50,932 nucleotides of DNA from positions 1 to 50,932 of the forward strand of contig JAFRAJ010000006.1 of assembly GCA_017405465.1 (NCBI GenBank), written 5' to 3'. The notes under the pieces were generated by a model. The model saw only the letters and a program-made list of their open reading frames with translations, did no database searches and was not told where the DNA came from. Each line of letters starts with the position of its first letter. The stretch's first letter is position 1. This DNA is from Oscillospiraceae bacterium. GTDB taxonomy: Bacteria > Bacillota > Clostridia > Oscillospirales > Ruminococcaceae. Below are positions 32,201-39,716 of this stretch, piece by piece. Position numbers and translations under genes: made by a program.

Positions 32201-34494
32201 AGTCTGCACCTTATGCATTTGACATACCTCTTGATGAGCCGGAAACTGTGACAGAACCGGAAAAGACAGAAGAGCAGACTGAACCCGCATCTTATGCATT
32301 TGACATTCCTCTTGATGAACCGGAAACTGTGACAGAACCGGAGAAGACGGAGGAACAGAATGAACCTGCTCCGTATGTATATGATATTCCTCTGGATGAA
32401 CCGAAAACTGGGGATGAACCTGCTTATACTGCAGAAGAAGTACAGGATATCCTGACTCCTGACAGTGAGGATGCAGAGCCCGTAGATACAGTAGACTATA
32501 AACCGGAAGATGAAGAAGGTTTTACTATCGCTGATGCAGCGGAAGATATTACTGCAGATGACGATACGAACGGATTCAGCATAATTGATGATTTTTCATC
32601 ATTCGATATAAAAGATGACGATGAAAAAACAGTTACTGAGCAGACACTAAGCGGAGAACAGTCATTCTCAGATCTTCTGAATCAGTTTACGGCGCAGCTG
32701 AATCTTGACGATCTTCCTTCATCACTTGATGATGTTGCGGATTTTGCTCTTCCCGAAGAAGTATCAGAACCGGCGGTTACTGAGAAGATCGCAGATGCAG
32801 AACCTGATACTACGACAGTTCCTGAACCTGTTGTTATAGAACCTGTTGTTTCCGCAGAAGAGCCTGCTGAAATACCTAAGATGTTTACCATCTCTGCAGT
32901 ACCGCAGCTGGTGTTCCCGGAGTCAGAACCTGTTAAGGAAGAGAACGTCTCTGAGGATGAGAACACTGAAACTGTTTCTGAACCAGTACAGCAGGATGAG
33001 CAAGAAAAAGAGACTGCTGGCCCGGATGATTTCCCGGTAATTGAGGATTTCAACCCTGTGATGGCAAATGTCAGGGAAAGGGAAGAAGCAGCGCTTCGCG
33101 AAGCTCAGGAACAGGAGACTGAGACTGTATCTGAGGGCCCATTCTTCGCTATTCCTGAAGAGGAAGACAAGGTACCGGAGACTATACCTCAGATTGACAT
33201 CCCTGAAGATATCTTCTCTGAAGTGAAATCCGAGGGAGAGCATTCTGACGAAGCACCGGCTGAAGAAGAGGTCGCTTCTGTGAATGCTACGGAAGAGGAA
33301 CAGCCTGAAGCTGAACCGGAAAATGCGGAAGTTACTGAAAAAGTGATCGACGACATCCCGGAAGACATATATCTCGCGATGTACACAGAACCGGAAGAGG
33401 AAGATGTGATCTCCCTGCCCGTGGATCCTACCATAAAGCCTGCTGACAATGTCAAACAGACAGAAGGAAATAACGGACTGTTCGATTTCGATTCAGCTGT
33501 AGACGGCCTTGCTGCTGCTGTACTGAGAGACAACGCGTGGCTTTACAGTATGAACAATCTCACTCCTGCGGGTGAGGACCTTGTAAAGATAAGCGGACTC
33601 ACTTCAAAGTACTATGTGAACGAAATAGACTGCAGCTATCCTTCCTACAGAGAGATCAACTGTGATTTCCCGGCCGGAACCGTATCTGCTGTGATCAGCA
33701 GTGTCCCGTTCTGTTCATATGCATTCGTAAGAGCAATAGCATGCCCGGAAGAAGTTGCGCAAGGCACTGTGATGCTTGGGCAGAGAAAACTCACTCACAA
33801 TGATGTGCTCTATGTCGGATCTGACAGGCTTGCAGAAAAAGGCAGGCAGACACTTGACTGGCTGATGAGCACGATCGGAGGAAAGGCAGAACAGAAGAGA
33901 GCGAGACTTCTGCCTATCCTTGAAAAGGTCGGTATGAGCAATCTGGCAGATATCCAGATGGAGTCTCTTAGTTATTCTCAGCGTATGCTGGTACTGCTTA
34001 TTGCAGTAAGCTTCAGTAATACTCCTGTGGTCCTTATAAACGATCCTAAGTTTGAGATTGAGGAGATCGATGTCAATTCTGCATGCGAAGTATTCAAACT
34101 TCTGACTGATGCAGGTAAAGCGGTCCTCATCGCAGGACATTCTCCGAGACTGCTCAGATCTGTCGCCAACAGAGTCCTTGCGATTCATTACGGCAATCAG
34201 GTGTTCAGCGGATCGTACCGCAGTTTCATAGAAGAGAACTGCAACGCGCTGGTAGTATTCCACAGCAGTGACGCGGCAAGTGCAGCAGAGAAGCTGTCAG
34301 CGGATGACAGGTTTGAAGTATCCGTAGACCGCGATATAGTCGAAGTGATGAGAGCGGAAGGCAGCACTGCAGGAGAGAAGGAAGCCATTGAAGCGGCAAG
34401 AGATGCCGGAGTTCCTGTTGAAAGCCTGAGAAACGGAGATAAGGGATTCTCCATCGCATATAAGGAAGTATTTAAGAGCAGGCCTCGTGTCTGA
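29278..34494 (+). CDS. Giant coiled-coil protein with 27-residue repeats and degenerate ABC-ATPase domain
   Basis: A 1738-residue protein I cannot match to a named family. Residues 1-136 are Gln/Tyr/Pro/Gly-rich (prion-like). Residues 137-650 are coiled coil, including eight 11-residue repeats at 342-429. Residues 650-1400 are acidic and disordered, with nine 27-residue repeats at 817-1059. Residues 1400-1738 resemble an ABC ATPase: LSYSQRM (1564-1570) stands for LSGGQ, VVLINDP for Walker B, and His1621 in AGHS for the H-loop. Walker A is gone (SSVPFCSY at 1474-1481) and the Walker B Asp and catalytic Glu are Asn1588 and Asp1589, so ATP hydrolysis is unlikely. No signal peptide. GAGGTGG precedes ATG 29278; an upstream GTG is rejected. 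An ABC-2-like membrane gene follows. Confidence 0.85.
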   Translation: MDSQFYDNLQQFPEIDPVTGELRYPGQSTYMPQQKDPAAGQYQQQYPFQQNLGGYAPQSYQGMGNMSDMQFSGQNTGTGYFGYGSSLTGSQPYQPQPQGYQIGQNYTPPAPTYTTQPAYQPAPYQAPAGNAYSAAAEENSRLRAELAELRRLREKAEKDLEDQRRQAESELAAAKEDAERRQQEALAQIRMQYEAKDNERQQILSSERATFSQQLQQYHADRARLDEERRQLEETRNQINEARNQVNEARSQVTSMQQSFAAESERLRAERQQLDLDRAASEQTRQQLQAEWNNLEAARQQTERSRNETNASIQDIEQQKYALFQSRQQLEQDRAALEQRALQEKTAFEQRMQQERAVYEQQKQQERAAYEQQKQLEREAYEQQKQQERADYEQRIQQERADYESRMQQERAALEQRMQQEKAAMEQELQNLTEQRKQIDDQKASSEEIMRRLSEERAALDRSAQELNANRSRYEESLQRLNQDKVALEENIQKFNLDRNELEKQKAITEEDRTRLAEERLSAERLRQQLDEDRVALEQSRQQSLSELAARERLLEETEKQSQAHRATVDESRMREAEGLRAFFESQRADIDRLRSELETAQRELEIQRERQLHELEEEKRKLEEERIEFREAQAELERRTAAESEKHEDAKTEEENTLPDDAGSPFSTLFGDDTNEIQEATSSDLTEAEVTEPVPAEESAVEEAVQTVNPVEETTASEPEELLWNPEQTVAVEEPASEVPAAEVSHDEHVSDDIRDDVESFTFEFPSQEDVLKDQPVFEFAPDMYVEPDSDTEEQNVQQPEQETSVSQDKAEETPYAYDIPLDEQETVSEPVPEERQTERTRFAYDIPLDDFEPVTEPVKTAEQPDAVPYAYDIPLDEPEPEKEPEKTEEQSESAQYAYDIPLDEPETVTESEKTEEQTEPVPYAFDIPLDEPETVAEPEKTEEQTEPAPYAFDIPLDEPETVTESEKTEEQTESAPYAFDIPLDEPETVTEPEKTEEQTEPASYAFDIPLDEPETVTEPEKTEEQNEPAPYVYDIPLDEPKTGDEPAYTAEEVQDILTPDSEDAEPVDTVDYKPEDEEGFTIADAAEDITADDDTNGFSIIDDFSSFDIKDDDEKTVTEQTLSGEQSFSDLLNQFTAQLNLDDLPSSLDDVADFALPEEVSEPAVTEKIADAEPDTTTVPEPVVIEPVVSAEEPAEIPKMFTISAVPQLVFPESEPVKEENVSEDENTETVSEPVQQDEQEKETAGPDDFPVIEDFNPVMANVREREEAALREAQEQETETVSEGPFFAIPEEEDKVPETIPQIDIPEDIFSEVKSEGEHSDEAPAEEEVASVNATEEEQPEAEPENAEVTEKVIDDIPEDIYLAMYTEPEEEDVISLPVDPTIKPADNVKQTEGNNGLFDFDSAVDGLAAAVLRDNAWLYSMNNLTPAGEDLVKISGLTSKYYVNEIDCSYPSYREINCDFPAGTVSAVISSVPFCSYAFVRAIACPEEVAQGTVMLGQRKLTHNDVLYVGSDRLAEKGRQTLDWLMSTIGGKAEQKRARLLPILEKVGMSNLADIQMESLSYSQRMLVLLIAVSFSNTPVVLINDPKFEIEEIDVNSACEVFKLLTDAGKAVLIAGHSPRLLRSVANRVLAIHYGNQVFSGSYRSFIEENCNALVVFHSSDAASAAEKLSADDRFEVSVDRDIVEVMRAEGSTAGEKEAIEAARDAGVPVESLRNGDKGFSIAYKEVFKSRPRV
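30301..30564 (+). repeat. Eight 11-residue (33-bp) coiled-coil repeats
   Basis: Eight units in exact 33-bp register encode variants of QQERAAYEQQK. An 11-residue period is a hendecad, which favours a nearly straight or slightly right-handed coiled coil instead of the normal heptad supercoil. Confidence 0.85.
31726..32454 (+). repeat. Nine tandem 81-bp repeats in the giant gene
   Basis: Nine copies of an 81-bp unit encode YAFDIPLDEPETVTEPEK plus TEEQTEPAP-type linkers. The first tyrosine is residue 817 and the ninth repeat begins at 1033, so every unit is exactly 27 residues. Copies 4-8 are nearly identical in DNA, while copies 1-3 and 9 are more diverged, which suggests recent expansion from the middle. 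Confidence 0.92.
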
Positions 34495-34580
34495 TCAGTC
34501 ATCCAAGGTACAAATACCATAATTAGTTGAGGAGGGGGCAGCGAAGCACCGGTATATGTGGTGACGAGCTGCAGAATTCG

Positions 34581-35471
34581 ATGAAAAAGAACAGCCAGTC
34601 TTTCGGAAGTTATTTTTTGAATGCAGCCCGCGGGGCACGCGCAATGCTTCCGATACGTCTGATTTGGTCCGTGCTCATAGCAGCCGTTCCTGCCGTTATC
34701 GTGCTGATCCTGCCTAAGGTAGCACCGTCAGTAGTCAAGAGGCTTCCTGAATATCTGTTCAGCACAGCGTTCGGTGCTGCATATCTCTTCTCAGTAATTG
34801 CAGCGCTGCTGATCATGCTGGTGCGCACGTTTGTCCCGAAGCTCTTCATCTTTGACGAGATTCTTTCAGGCAAATGGGAACTGGCATCCAGATGCGGTGC
34901 GAATCTTTCGCTTCCATGTCTGGCGAAGGCGCTGTTTGCGTTCTGGGCACCGGCTACTACATACTGCATCGCTGCAGTACTGTACGGCGTTATCGTGAAA
35001 CTGGCGGGTGGAAACACATTCGCAGGTATCGGAGGTTATGTAAAGATCTTCGCGGCCGGTCTGCTGTCATTGCTTGCGCTGTTTGCACTGGAACTGATCT
35101 TTGCAGCTCTCGGTGTACAGAAGACGGTTCTTCCTTTCATCAGTCTGCCGTTCATGGTCCTTATCATGGTCCTCTGGTACTGGAAAGGAATGCTCAGTTT
35201 CAGCGATCAGGCTAAAGTGACAGCCGGTGTTGATGCTCTGATGGGATTCTCTCCTGTGAGCCTTGCTCTGATCACTCCTGCGCTTATTATCATCGCCTTG
35301 CTGATCTGCATGACGGTTCCGATCAAGAGAATAGACAGATATGTTATAGAAGACCTTGATGATGAGATGCTTCGAGTCCTTGAATTCAGAGAAGATCAGG
35401 AAGTCTATGAGAAGACTAGAGACGGATTCGAACTGGTATTCACAGGCAAAGAAGTGTTAAGAAAAAGATAG
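34581..35471 (+). CDS. Six-helix ABC-2-like membrane protein, partner of the giant protein
   Basis: A 296-residue membrane protein with about six helices (roughly 25-45, 62-84, 112-138, 152-176, 182-202, 225-248) and an acidic cytoplasmic tail (EDLDDEMLRVLEFREDQEVYE). A cytoplasmic loop between helices 2 and 3 (SGKWELASRCGANLSLPCLAK) resembles the coupling region of ABC-2 permeases. It follows the giant gene by 86 bases. A strong GAGGAGGGGG at about 34529-34536 is too far from ATG 34581, and an in-frame TTG at 34527 precedes it, so the start is uncertain. A terminator follows, closing a two-gene unit. Confidence 0.75.
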   Translation: MKKNSQSFGSYFLNAARGARAMLPIRLIWSVLIAAVPAVIVLILPKVAPSVVKRLPEYLFSTAFGAAYLFSVIAALLIMLVRTFVPKLFIFDEILSGKWELASRCGANLSLPCLAKALFAFWAPATTYCIAAVLYGVIVKLAGGNTFAGIGGYVKIFAAGLLSLLALFALELIFAALGVQKTVLPFISLPFMVLIMVLWYWKGMLSFSDQAKVTAGVDALMGFSPVSLALITPALIIIALLICMTVPIKRIDRYVIEDLDDEMLRVLEFREDQEVYEKTRDGFELVFTGKEVLRKR

Positions 35472-35490
35472 AGCTCATATAAATTGAAAC

Positions 35491-35522
35491 AGCGCTCCGG
35501 AAGCTCCCGGAGCGCTTTTTTA
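35491..35522 (+). terminator. Terminator of the giant gene/membrane gene pair
   Basis: A perfect 10-bp stem, AGCGCTCCGG/CCGGAGCGCT, with a six-base loop runs into seven T residues. The stem may also work for the convergent lysR, but only GTTTC follows on that strand. Confidence 0.92.
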
Positions 35523-35532
35523 TGGTCATATT

Positions 35533-36417
35533 TCAGTTTGAATTCACGCACATCTTTACATAGTCGATGAAGTTCTCCTCCAGAAGAGGAAGAGGATGTC
35601 CTTTTCTCCATACAAAGAGATACTCCAAAAATCTTCCTTCTCCTTCTATTCGTTTCATGACCAGTGAAGAGTTCTCAACATAAGCCGTCTGGGGGAATAT
35701 ACTTATCCCCATTTCCCTCTCGGCGAGAGCAGTGGCATCCAGATAACTGTCCATCTCACATACGATATTTGGCTCGCTTTTATATTCTCTGAACCAGCGG
35801 TAGATCATATCTATCACTGCTCTTCTGCTCGGCACTATCAGAGGTTCTCCGATAAGATTTGAAACGTTTATGGAGTCTCCTTCCAGTGAGGAGATCGGAT
35901 GTGTAGGGTTGATAAATGCGCTCATCGGATCCCTGCCGACAGGGAAGCTGTTGAGCAGCTGTCCGTCGCATGGCGATGTGATCACAGCGAGAGATATAAG
36001 ACCGGACCTGAGTTTTTCGATCAGGTCGTCACTGTTTCCGTCAAGTATACGGAAGCGAACGTTCGGATACAGTTTATAAAACCCTGTAAACCATTCTCCG
36101 GCAATATGCGGAGCAGTACCTTCAACCAGACCGATAGATATCGTTCCCTTCATTCCGCTGCCCAATGAGAGTATCTCTTCCTCAGCTTTGTCAGCAAGGC
36201 TGAGGATCTCTTTTGCTCTCCTGTAAAGCAGCTGGCCTGATTCTGTCATCTGCAGAGAACGTTTTCCCCTGATAAAGAGAATAGTATTAAGTTCTTTCTC
36301 CAGACTTTTAATCTGATAGCTTAAAGGCGGCTGACTCATATTCAGCTTCTCTGCAGCATGAGAAATATTGAGTTCTTCCGCCACTGCTACAAAGTATGAA
36401 AGTGTACGTAGATCCAT
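35533..36417 (-). CDS. LysR-family transcriptional regulator
   Basis: A 294-residue regulator. The winged helix-turn-helix is at residues 1-60 (LRTLSYFVAVAEELNISHAAEKLNMSQPPLSYQIKSLEKEL), followed by a type 2 periplasmic-binding-like effector domain. ATG 36417 has GAGG six bases upstream; a further in-frame ATG at 36453 lacks a site. It diverges from glnN and is the obvious candidate to regulate that operon, perhaps sensing a nitrogen metabolite. Similar LysR proteins such as GltC control glutamate and glutamine genes, but the effector here is unknown. Confidence 0.9.
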   Translation of the reverse strand: MDLRTLSYFVAVAEELNISHAAEKLNMSQPPLSYQIKSLEKELNTILFIRGKRSLQMTESGQLLYRRAKEILSLADKAEEEILSLGSGMKGTISIGLVEGTAPHIAGEWFTGFYKLYPNVRFRILDGNSDDLIEKLRSGLISLAVITSPCDGQLLNSFPVGRDPMSAFINPTHPISSLEGDSINVSNLIGEPLIVPSRRAVIDMIYRWFREYKSEPNIVCEMDSYLDATALAEREMGISIFPQTAYVENSSLVMKRIEGEGRFLEYLFVWRKGHPLPLLEENFIDYVKMCVNSN

Positions 36418-36541
36418 ATAAACCTCAACATATAAAAAAGATATAGTATGCATAATATTATATGTATTTTACATCATAAAGAACGTTACGTAAAATGAAA
36501 ACTGTGTTGAGACCCGAGAAATTATTTTGGAGGAAAGAACC
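36418..36541. promoter_or_regulatory. Divergent control region of lysR and glnN
   Basis: A very AT-rich gap with ATAATATTAT (36452-36461, perfect palindrome) and the inverted repeat ATTTTAC/GTAAAAT (36466-36472, 36490-36496) containing TTACGTAA. These could be LysR-type sites. No single convincing -35/-10 pair stands out for glnN, consistent with activator dependence. Confidence 0.45.
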
Positions 36542-38635
36542 ATGAAAAAAATATCGGAATTTTACGGCTGCGATGTGTTCGACGACAGAGCAATGAGAGC
36601 CGCACTGCCTGCTGGAGCATACAGTTCTCTGCGCAGGACTATCGATGAAGGAAGCAAACTTGACAGCGAAGTGGCCGAGGCTGTTGCAGCGGCAATGAAA
36701 GAATGGGCTGTCGAAAAAGGCGCTACACACTTCACACACTGGTTCCAGCCTCTGACGGGTATCACTGCAGAAAAACACGATAGTTTTATTGAACGCTCCC
36801 CGGATGGCGGAGTGATCATGGAATTTTCAGGAAAAGAACTGATCCAGGGAGAGCCTGACGCATCGTCGCTTCCTTCAGGAGGACTCAGAGCCACTTTTGA
36901 AGCGAGAGGATATACTGCCTGGGATCCCACTTCATATGCATTTGTAAAAGACGGGATACTGTTTATCCCGACTGCTTTCTGTTCATATACCGGAGAAGCA
37001 CTTGACGCCAAGACACCTCTTTTGAGGTCAATGGAAGTTTTAAGCAAGGAAGCGATCAGAATACTGAAGGTGTTCGGTGACAGCGCCAAGAAGGTAAGTG
37101 CTTATGTTGGAGCAGAGCAGGAGTATTTCCTTGTACCAAAGGAACTGTACGACAGAAGGGAAGATCTCCGGTATGCCGGAAGGACTCTGTTCGGAGCACC
37201 GGCTCCAAAGCAGCAGGAACTGGAAGACCATTATTTCGGAGCGATCGCTCCGGGAGTGGCTTCATTTATGAAAGAAGTCAACGAGAAGCTTTGGAAACTC
37301 GGTATCCCAGCTAAGACGGAACATAAAGAAGTTGCTCCTGCACAGCATGAACTTGCCTGTGTATACGATATGGTCAATGTTACGACTGACCAGAACCAGC
37401 TGGTAATGGAGATCCTAAAGGAAACTGCAGAGAAATATGGATTTGCATGCCTCCTGCATGAGAAGCCTTTTGCGGGAGTAAACGGCAGCGGAAAACATAA
37501 TAACTGGTCTATAGCCACTGACAGCGGCATCAATCTGATGTCTCCCAAAGGACATGCAAAGGATGACCTCAGATTCCTGCTTATGATCTGTGCTGTAGTG
37601 AAGGCTGTGGATATGCATCAGGATCTTCTCAGGATCTCGGTAGCTACAGCGGGAAACGATCACAGACTTGGAGGAAATGAAGCCCCTCCGGCAGTCATCT
37701 CGGTATACCTCGGAGAAGAGCTCACAGCTGTGCTTAAAGCAGTAGCAGAGGGCACCAGTCACGAGGAAACCGGAACAGAAGAAATGAATATCGGTTCTGA
37801 AGTGCTTCCGGGTATCCGCAAAGACAATACAGACCGCAACAGGACATCTCCGTTTGTCTTCACTGGCAACAAGTTTGAATTCCGTATGATCGGCTCTTCT
37901 GACAGCCTTGCATTCACTAATGTAGTGCTCAATACGATAATCGCGGAGTCTCTGAAAGAGTTCGCTGACAGGCTGGAAAAGACTGACAATGTATCAGATG
38001 AAGTCAGGGCAATAATAGCAGAGACTCTTAAGGATCACTGCAGGATCATATTCAACGGCAACGGATACGATGACAGCTGGCTGGAAGAAGCTGCGAGGAG
38101 AGGCCTCTGCAACTTCAGGACAACTCCTGACTGTGTACCGCATCTCGTAGATAAAAAGAACATAGAGTTGATGACTGGTCTAGGCGTGTATACAGAGACT
38201 GAGCTCAGATCCAGATGCGAGATCATTCTGGAGAACTACTGTAAAACGGTGGAGATCGAATCCAGAACGATGGAGGAGATGGCTGTAAAGCATATCCTCC
38301 CGGCCATCGGAAGGTATACGGGAAAACTTGCAGAGACTGCTGCGGGAAAGAAAGCAGTTGCGGGTGATGTTGCGTGTGCCTTCGAGACAGGAACCATCAG
38401 AAAACTCTCTGATCTGGCTGACAGTATTTATGAAGCTTCAGAAAGACTCACTGAGCTGAGAGAAAAGATCAGTACAGGTGAATGGGATAAAGAGTCCGAA
38501 GATATCAGGGACAGTCTGATCCCGGCGATGGAAGAGCTGCGCAGAAAATGCGATGCAGCAGAGGTGATCACCGCTAAAGATTACTGGCCGTTCCCGACAT
38601 ACGGAGACCTGATGTTTGATGTCATCAGAGCGTGA
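36542..38635 (+). CDS. glnN: Glutamine synthetase type III
   Basis: GSIII makes glutamine from glutamate, ammonia and ATP. The 697-residue length fits this large GS class. Diagnostic segments include THFTHWFQPLTG, GLRATFEARGYTAWDPTS, PTAFCSYTGEALD, EVAPAQHELA, HEKPFAGVNGSGKHNNWS and GNDHRLGGNEAPPA. ATG 36542 follows GGAGGA; the in-frame TTG 15 bases upstream is part of that ribosome site. It heads the seven-gene operon that ends with pyrG, so glutamine supply leads the transcript, ahead of three glutamine users. The divergent LysR gene likely regulates it. Confidence 0.95.
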   Translation: MKKISEFYGCDVFDDRAMRAALPAGAYSSLRRTIDEGSKLDSEVAEAVAAAMKEWAVEKGATHFTHWFQPLTGITAEKHDSFIERSPDGGVIMEFSGKELIQGEPDASSLPSGGLRATFEARGYTAWDPTSYAFVKDGILFIPTAFCSYTGEALDAKTPLLRSMEVLSKEAIRILKVFGDSAKKVSAYVGAEQEYFLVPKELYDRREDLRYAGRTLFGAPAPKQQELEDHYFGAIAPGVASFMKEVNEKLWKLGIPAKTEHKEVAPAQHELACVYDMVNVTTDQNQLVMEILKETAEKYGFACLLHEKPFAGVNGSGKHNNWSIATDSGINLMSPKGHAKDDLRFLLMICAVVKAVDMHQDLLRISVATAGNDHRLGGNEAPPAVISVYLGEELTAVLKAVAEGTSHEETGTEEMNIGSEVLPGIRKDNTDRNRTSPFVFTGNKFEFRMIGSSDSLAFTNVVLNTIIAESLKEFADRLEKTDNVSDEVRAIIAETLKDHCRIIFNGNGYDDSWLEEAARRGLCNFRTTPDCVPHLVDKKNIELMTGLGVYTETELRSRCEIILENYCKTVEIESRTMEEMAVKHILPAIGRYTGKLAETAAGKKAVAGDVACAFETGTIRKLSDLADSIYEASERLTELREKISTGEWDKESEDIRDSLIPAMEELRRKCDAAEVITAKDYWPFPTYGDLMFDVIRA

Positions 38636-38666
38636 AGCGTTTTATTAATCCTGGAGGAGAAAAACG

Positions 38667-39668
38667 ATGAGCAGCCCGGAGTTTGCGTACCGTGTTTCAC
38701 CCTACCGTTTCATTGCGAGATACCGTAACGGGAAATGGGAGGAGGGTCATCTCTCTACTGATGAGAATGTGATCCTTAATGAGAGCGCCTGCGTACTGCA
38801 GTATTCTCAGAATGTATTTGAAGGCCTCAAGGCGAGAAAGACCGAAGACGGAAGGATAATCGTCTTCCGTCCGGACCGGAATGCAGCCCGCATGAAGGAT
38901 TCCTGCATCAGGATGGCTATGCCGCCATATCCGGAGGATCTTTTCCTTAAGGCGGTGGATGATGTGATCAGGGCTAATGCAGATGTGATCCCCCTGTGCA
39001 CTGATGGAAGCTCATTCTATCTGCGCCCGTTCATGTTCGGCACAGACCCGGTACTGGGAGTCAGACCTGCTTCAGAATATGAGTTCAGGATCTTCGGTTC
39101 TCCTGTAGGCAGATATTTCAGCAGAATGATAAAGCTGCGTATCTGTGATTTGGACAGAGTTGCCCCGCACGGGACCGGACATGTCAAAGCAGGACTCAAC
39201 TATGCGATGAGTCTTTATGCGATAACGGAAGCGCATGCTCTTGGCTATGACGAGAATCTTTATCTCGACTCAGCGACAAGGACTTATATAGAAGAGACCG
39301 GCGGAGCCAACATCTTCTTTATCACAAAAGAAGGAAAGCTGGTCACACCCAAGTCTGATACGATACTTCCTTCCATTACAAGAGATTCAATTCTCGCTGT
39401 GGCGTCAGGATATCTCGGCATCGAAACCGAAGAGAGGCCCATAGCACTGGAAGAGATAAAGGAATTTGCTGAGTGCGGACTGTGCGGAACTGCAGCAGTC
39501 ATCTCACCTGTGGAGAGCATAGATGACCACGGGACGGTATACAGATTTTTCAGTGATGTAACTGAGGAAGAAAGCGTTACAGCAAAGATAAAAAAGGTCC
39601 TGACTGAGATGCAGGAGGGGGCACATCCGTCACCGGAAGGATGGCTGCATGAAGTGACGCTCACTTGA
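38667..39668 (+). CDS. ilvE: Branched-chain amino acid aminotransferase
   Basis: IlvE transfers the amino group between glutamate and the branched-chain keto acids. The 333-residue fold-type IV PLP enzyme has the PLP lysine in GTGHVKAGLNYA, EGLKARKTEDGRIIVFRP near the N-terminus, YIEETGGANIFF and the phosphate-contacting GLCGTAAVISPV. GGAGGAG precedes the ATG. It lies 31 bases after glnN, so it draws on the same glutamate/glutamine pool. Confidence 0.95.
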   Translation: MSSPEFAYRVSPYRFIARYRNGKWEEGHLSTDENVILNESACVLQYSQNVFEGLKARKTEDGRIIVFRPDRNAARMKDSCIRMAMPPYPEDLFLKAVDDVIRANADVIPLCTDGSSFYLRPFMFGTDPVLGVRPASEYEFRIFGSPVGRYFSRMIKLRICDLDRVAPHGTGHVKAGLNYAMSLYAITEAHALGYDENLYLDSATRTYIEETGGANIFFITKEGKLVTPKSDTILPSITRDSILAVASGYLGIETEERPIALEEIKEFAECGLCGTAAVISPVESIDDHGTVYRFFSDVTEEESVTAKIKKVLTEMQEGAHPSPEGWLHEVTLT

Positions 39669-39716
39669 ACGTCTTTACAATAAAAAAACTGCTGGAAAAA
39701 GAGGTGTTCATTCATA

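Noticed and set aside
31726..32454. Tandem 81-bp repeats as a CRISPR array
   Set aside because: The repeats have no unique spacers, are in frame with an open gene throughout and vary gradually; they encode protein repeats.
29278..34494. Giant protein as an SMC/MukB chromosome-condensation protein
   Set aside because: SMC proteins have an N-terminal Walker A half and a C-terminal Walker B half flanking the coil. Here the whole ABC-like domain is at the C-terminus and lacks Walker A, and a membrane partner follows.
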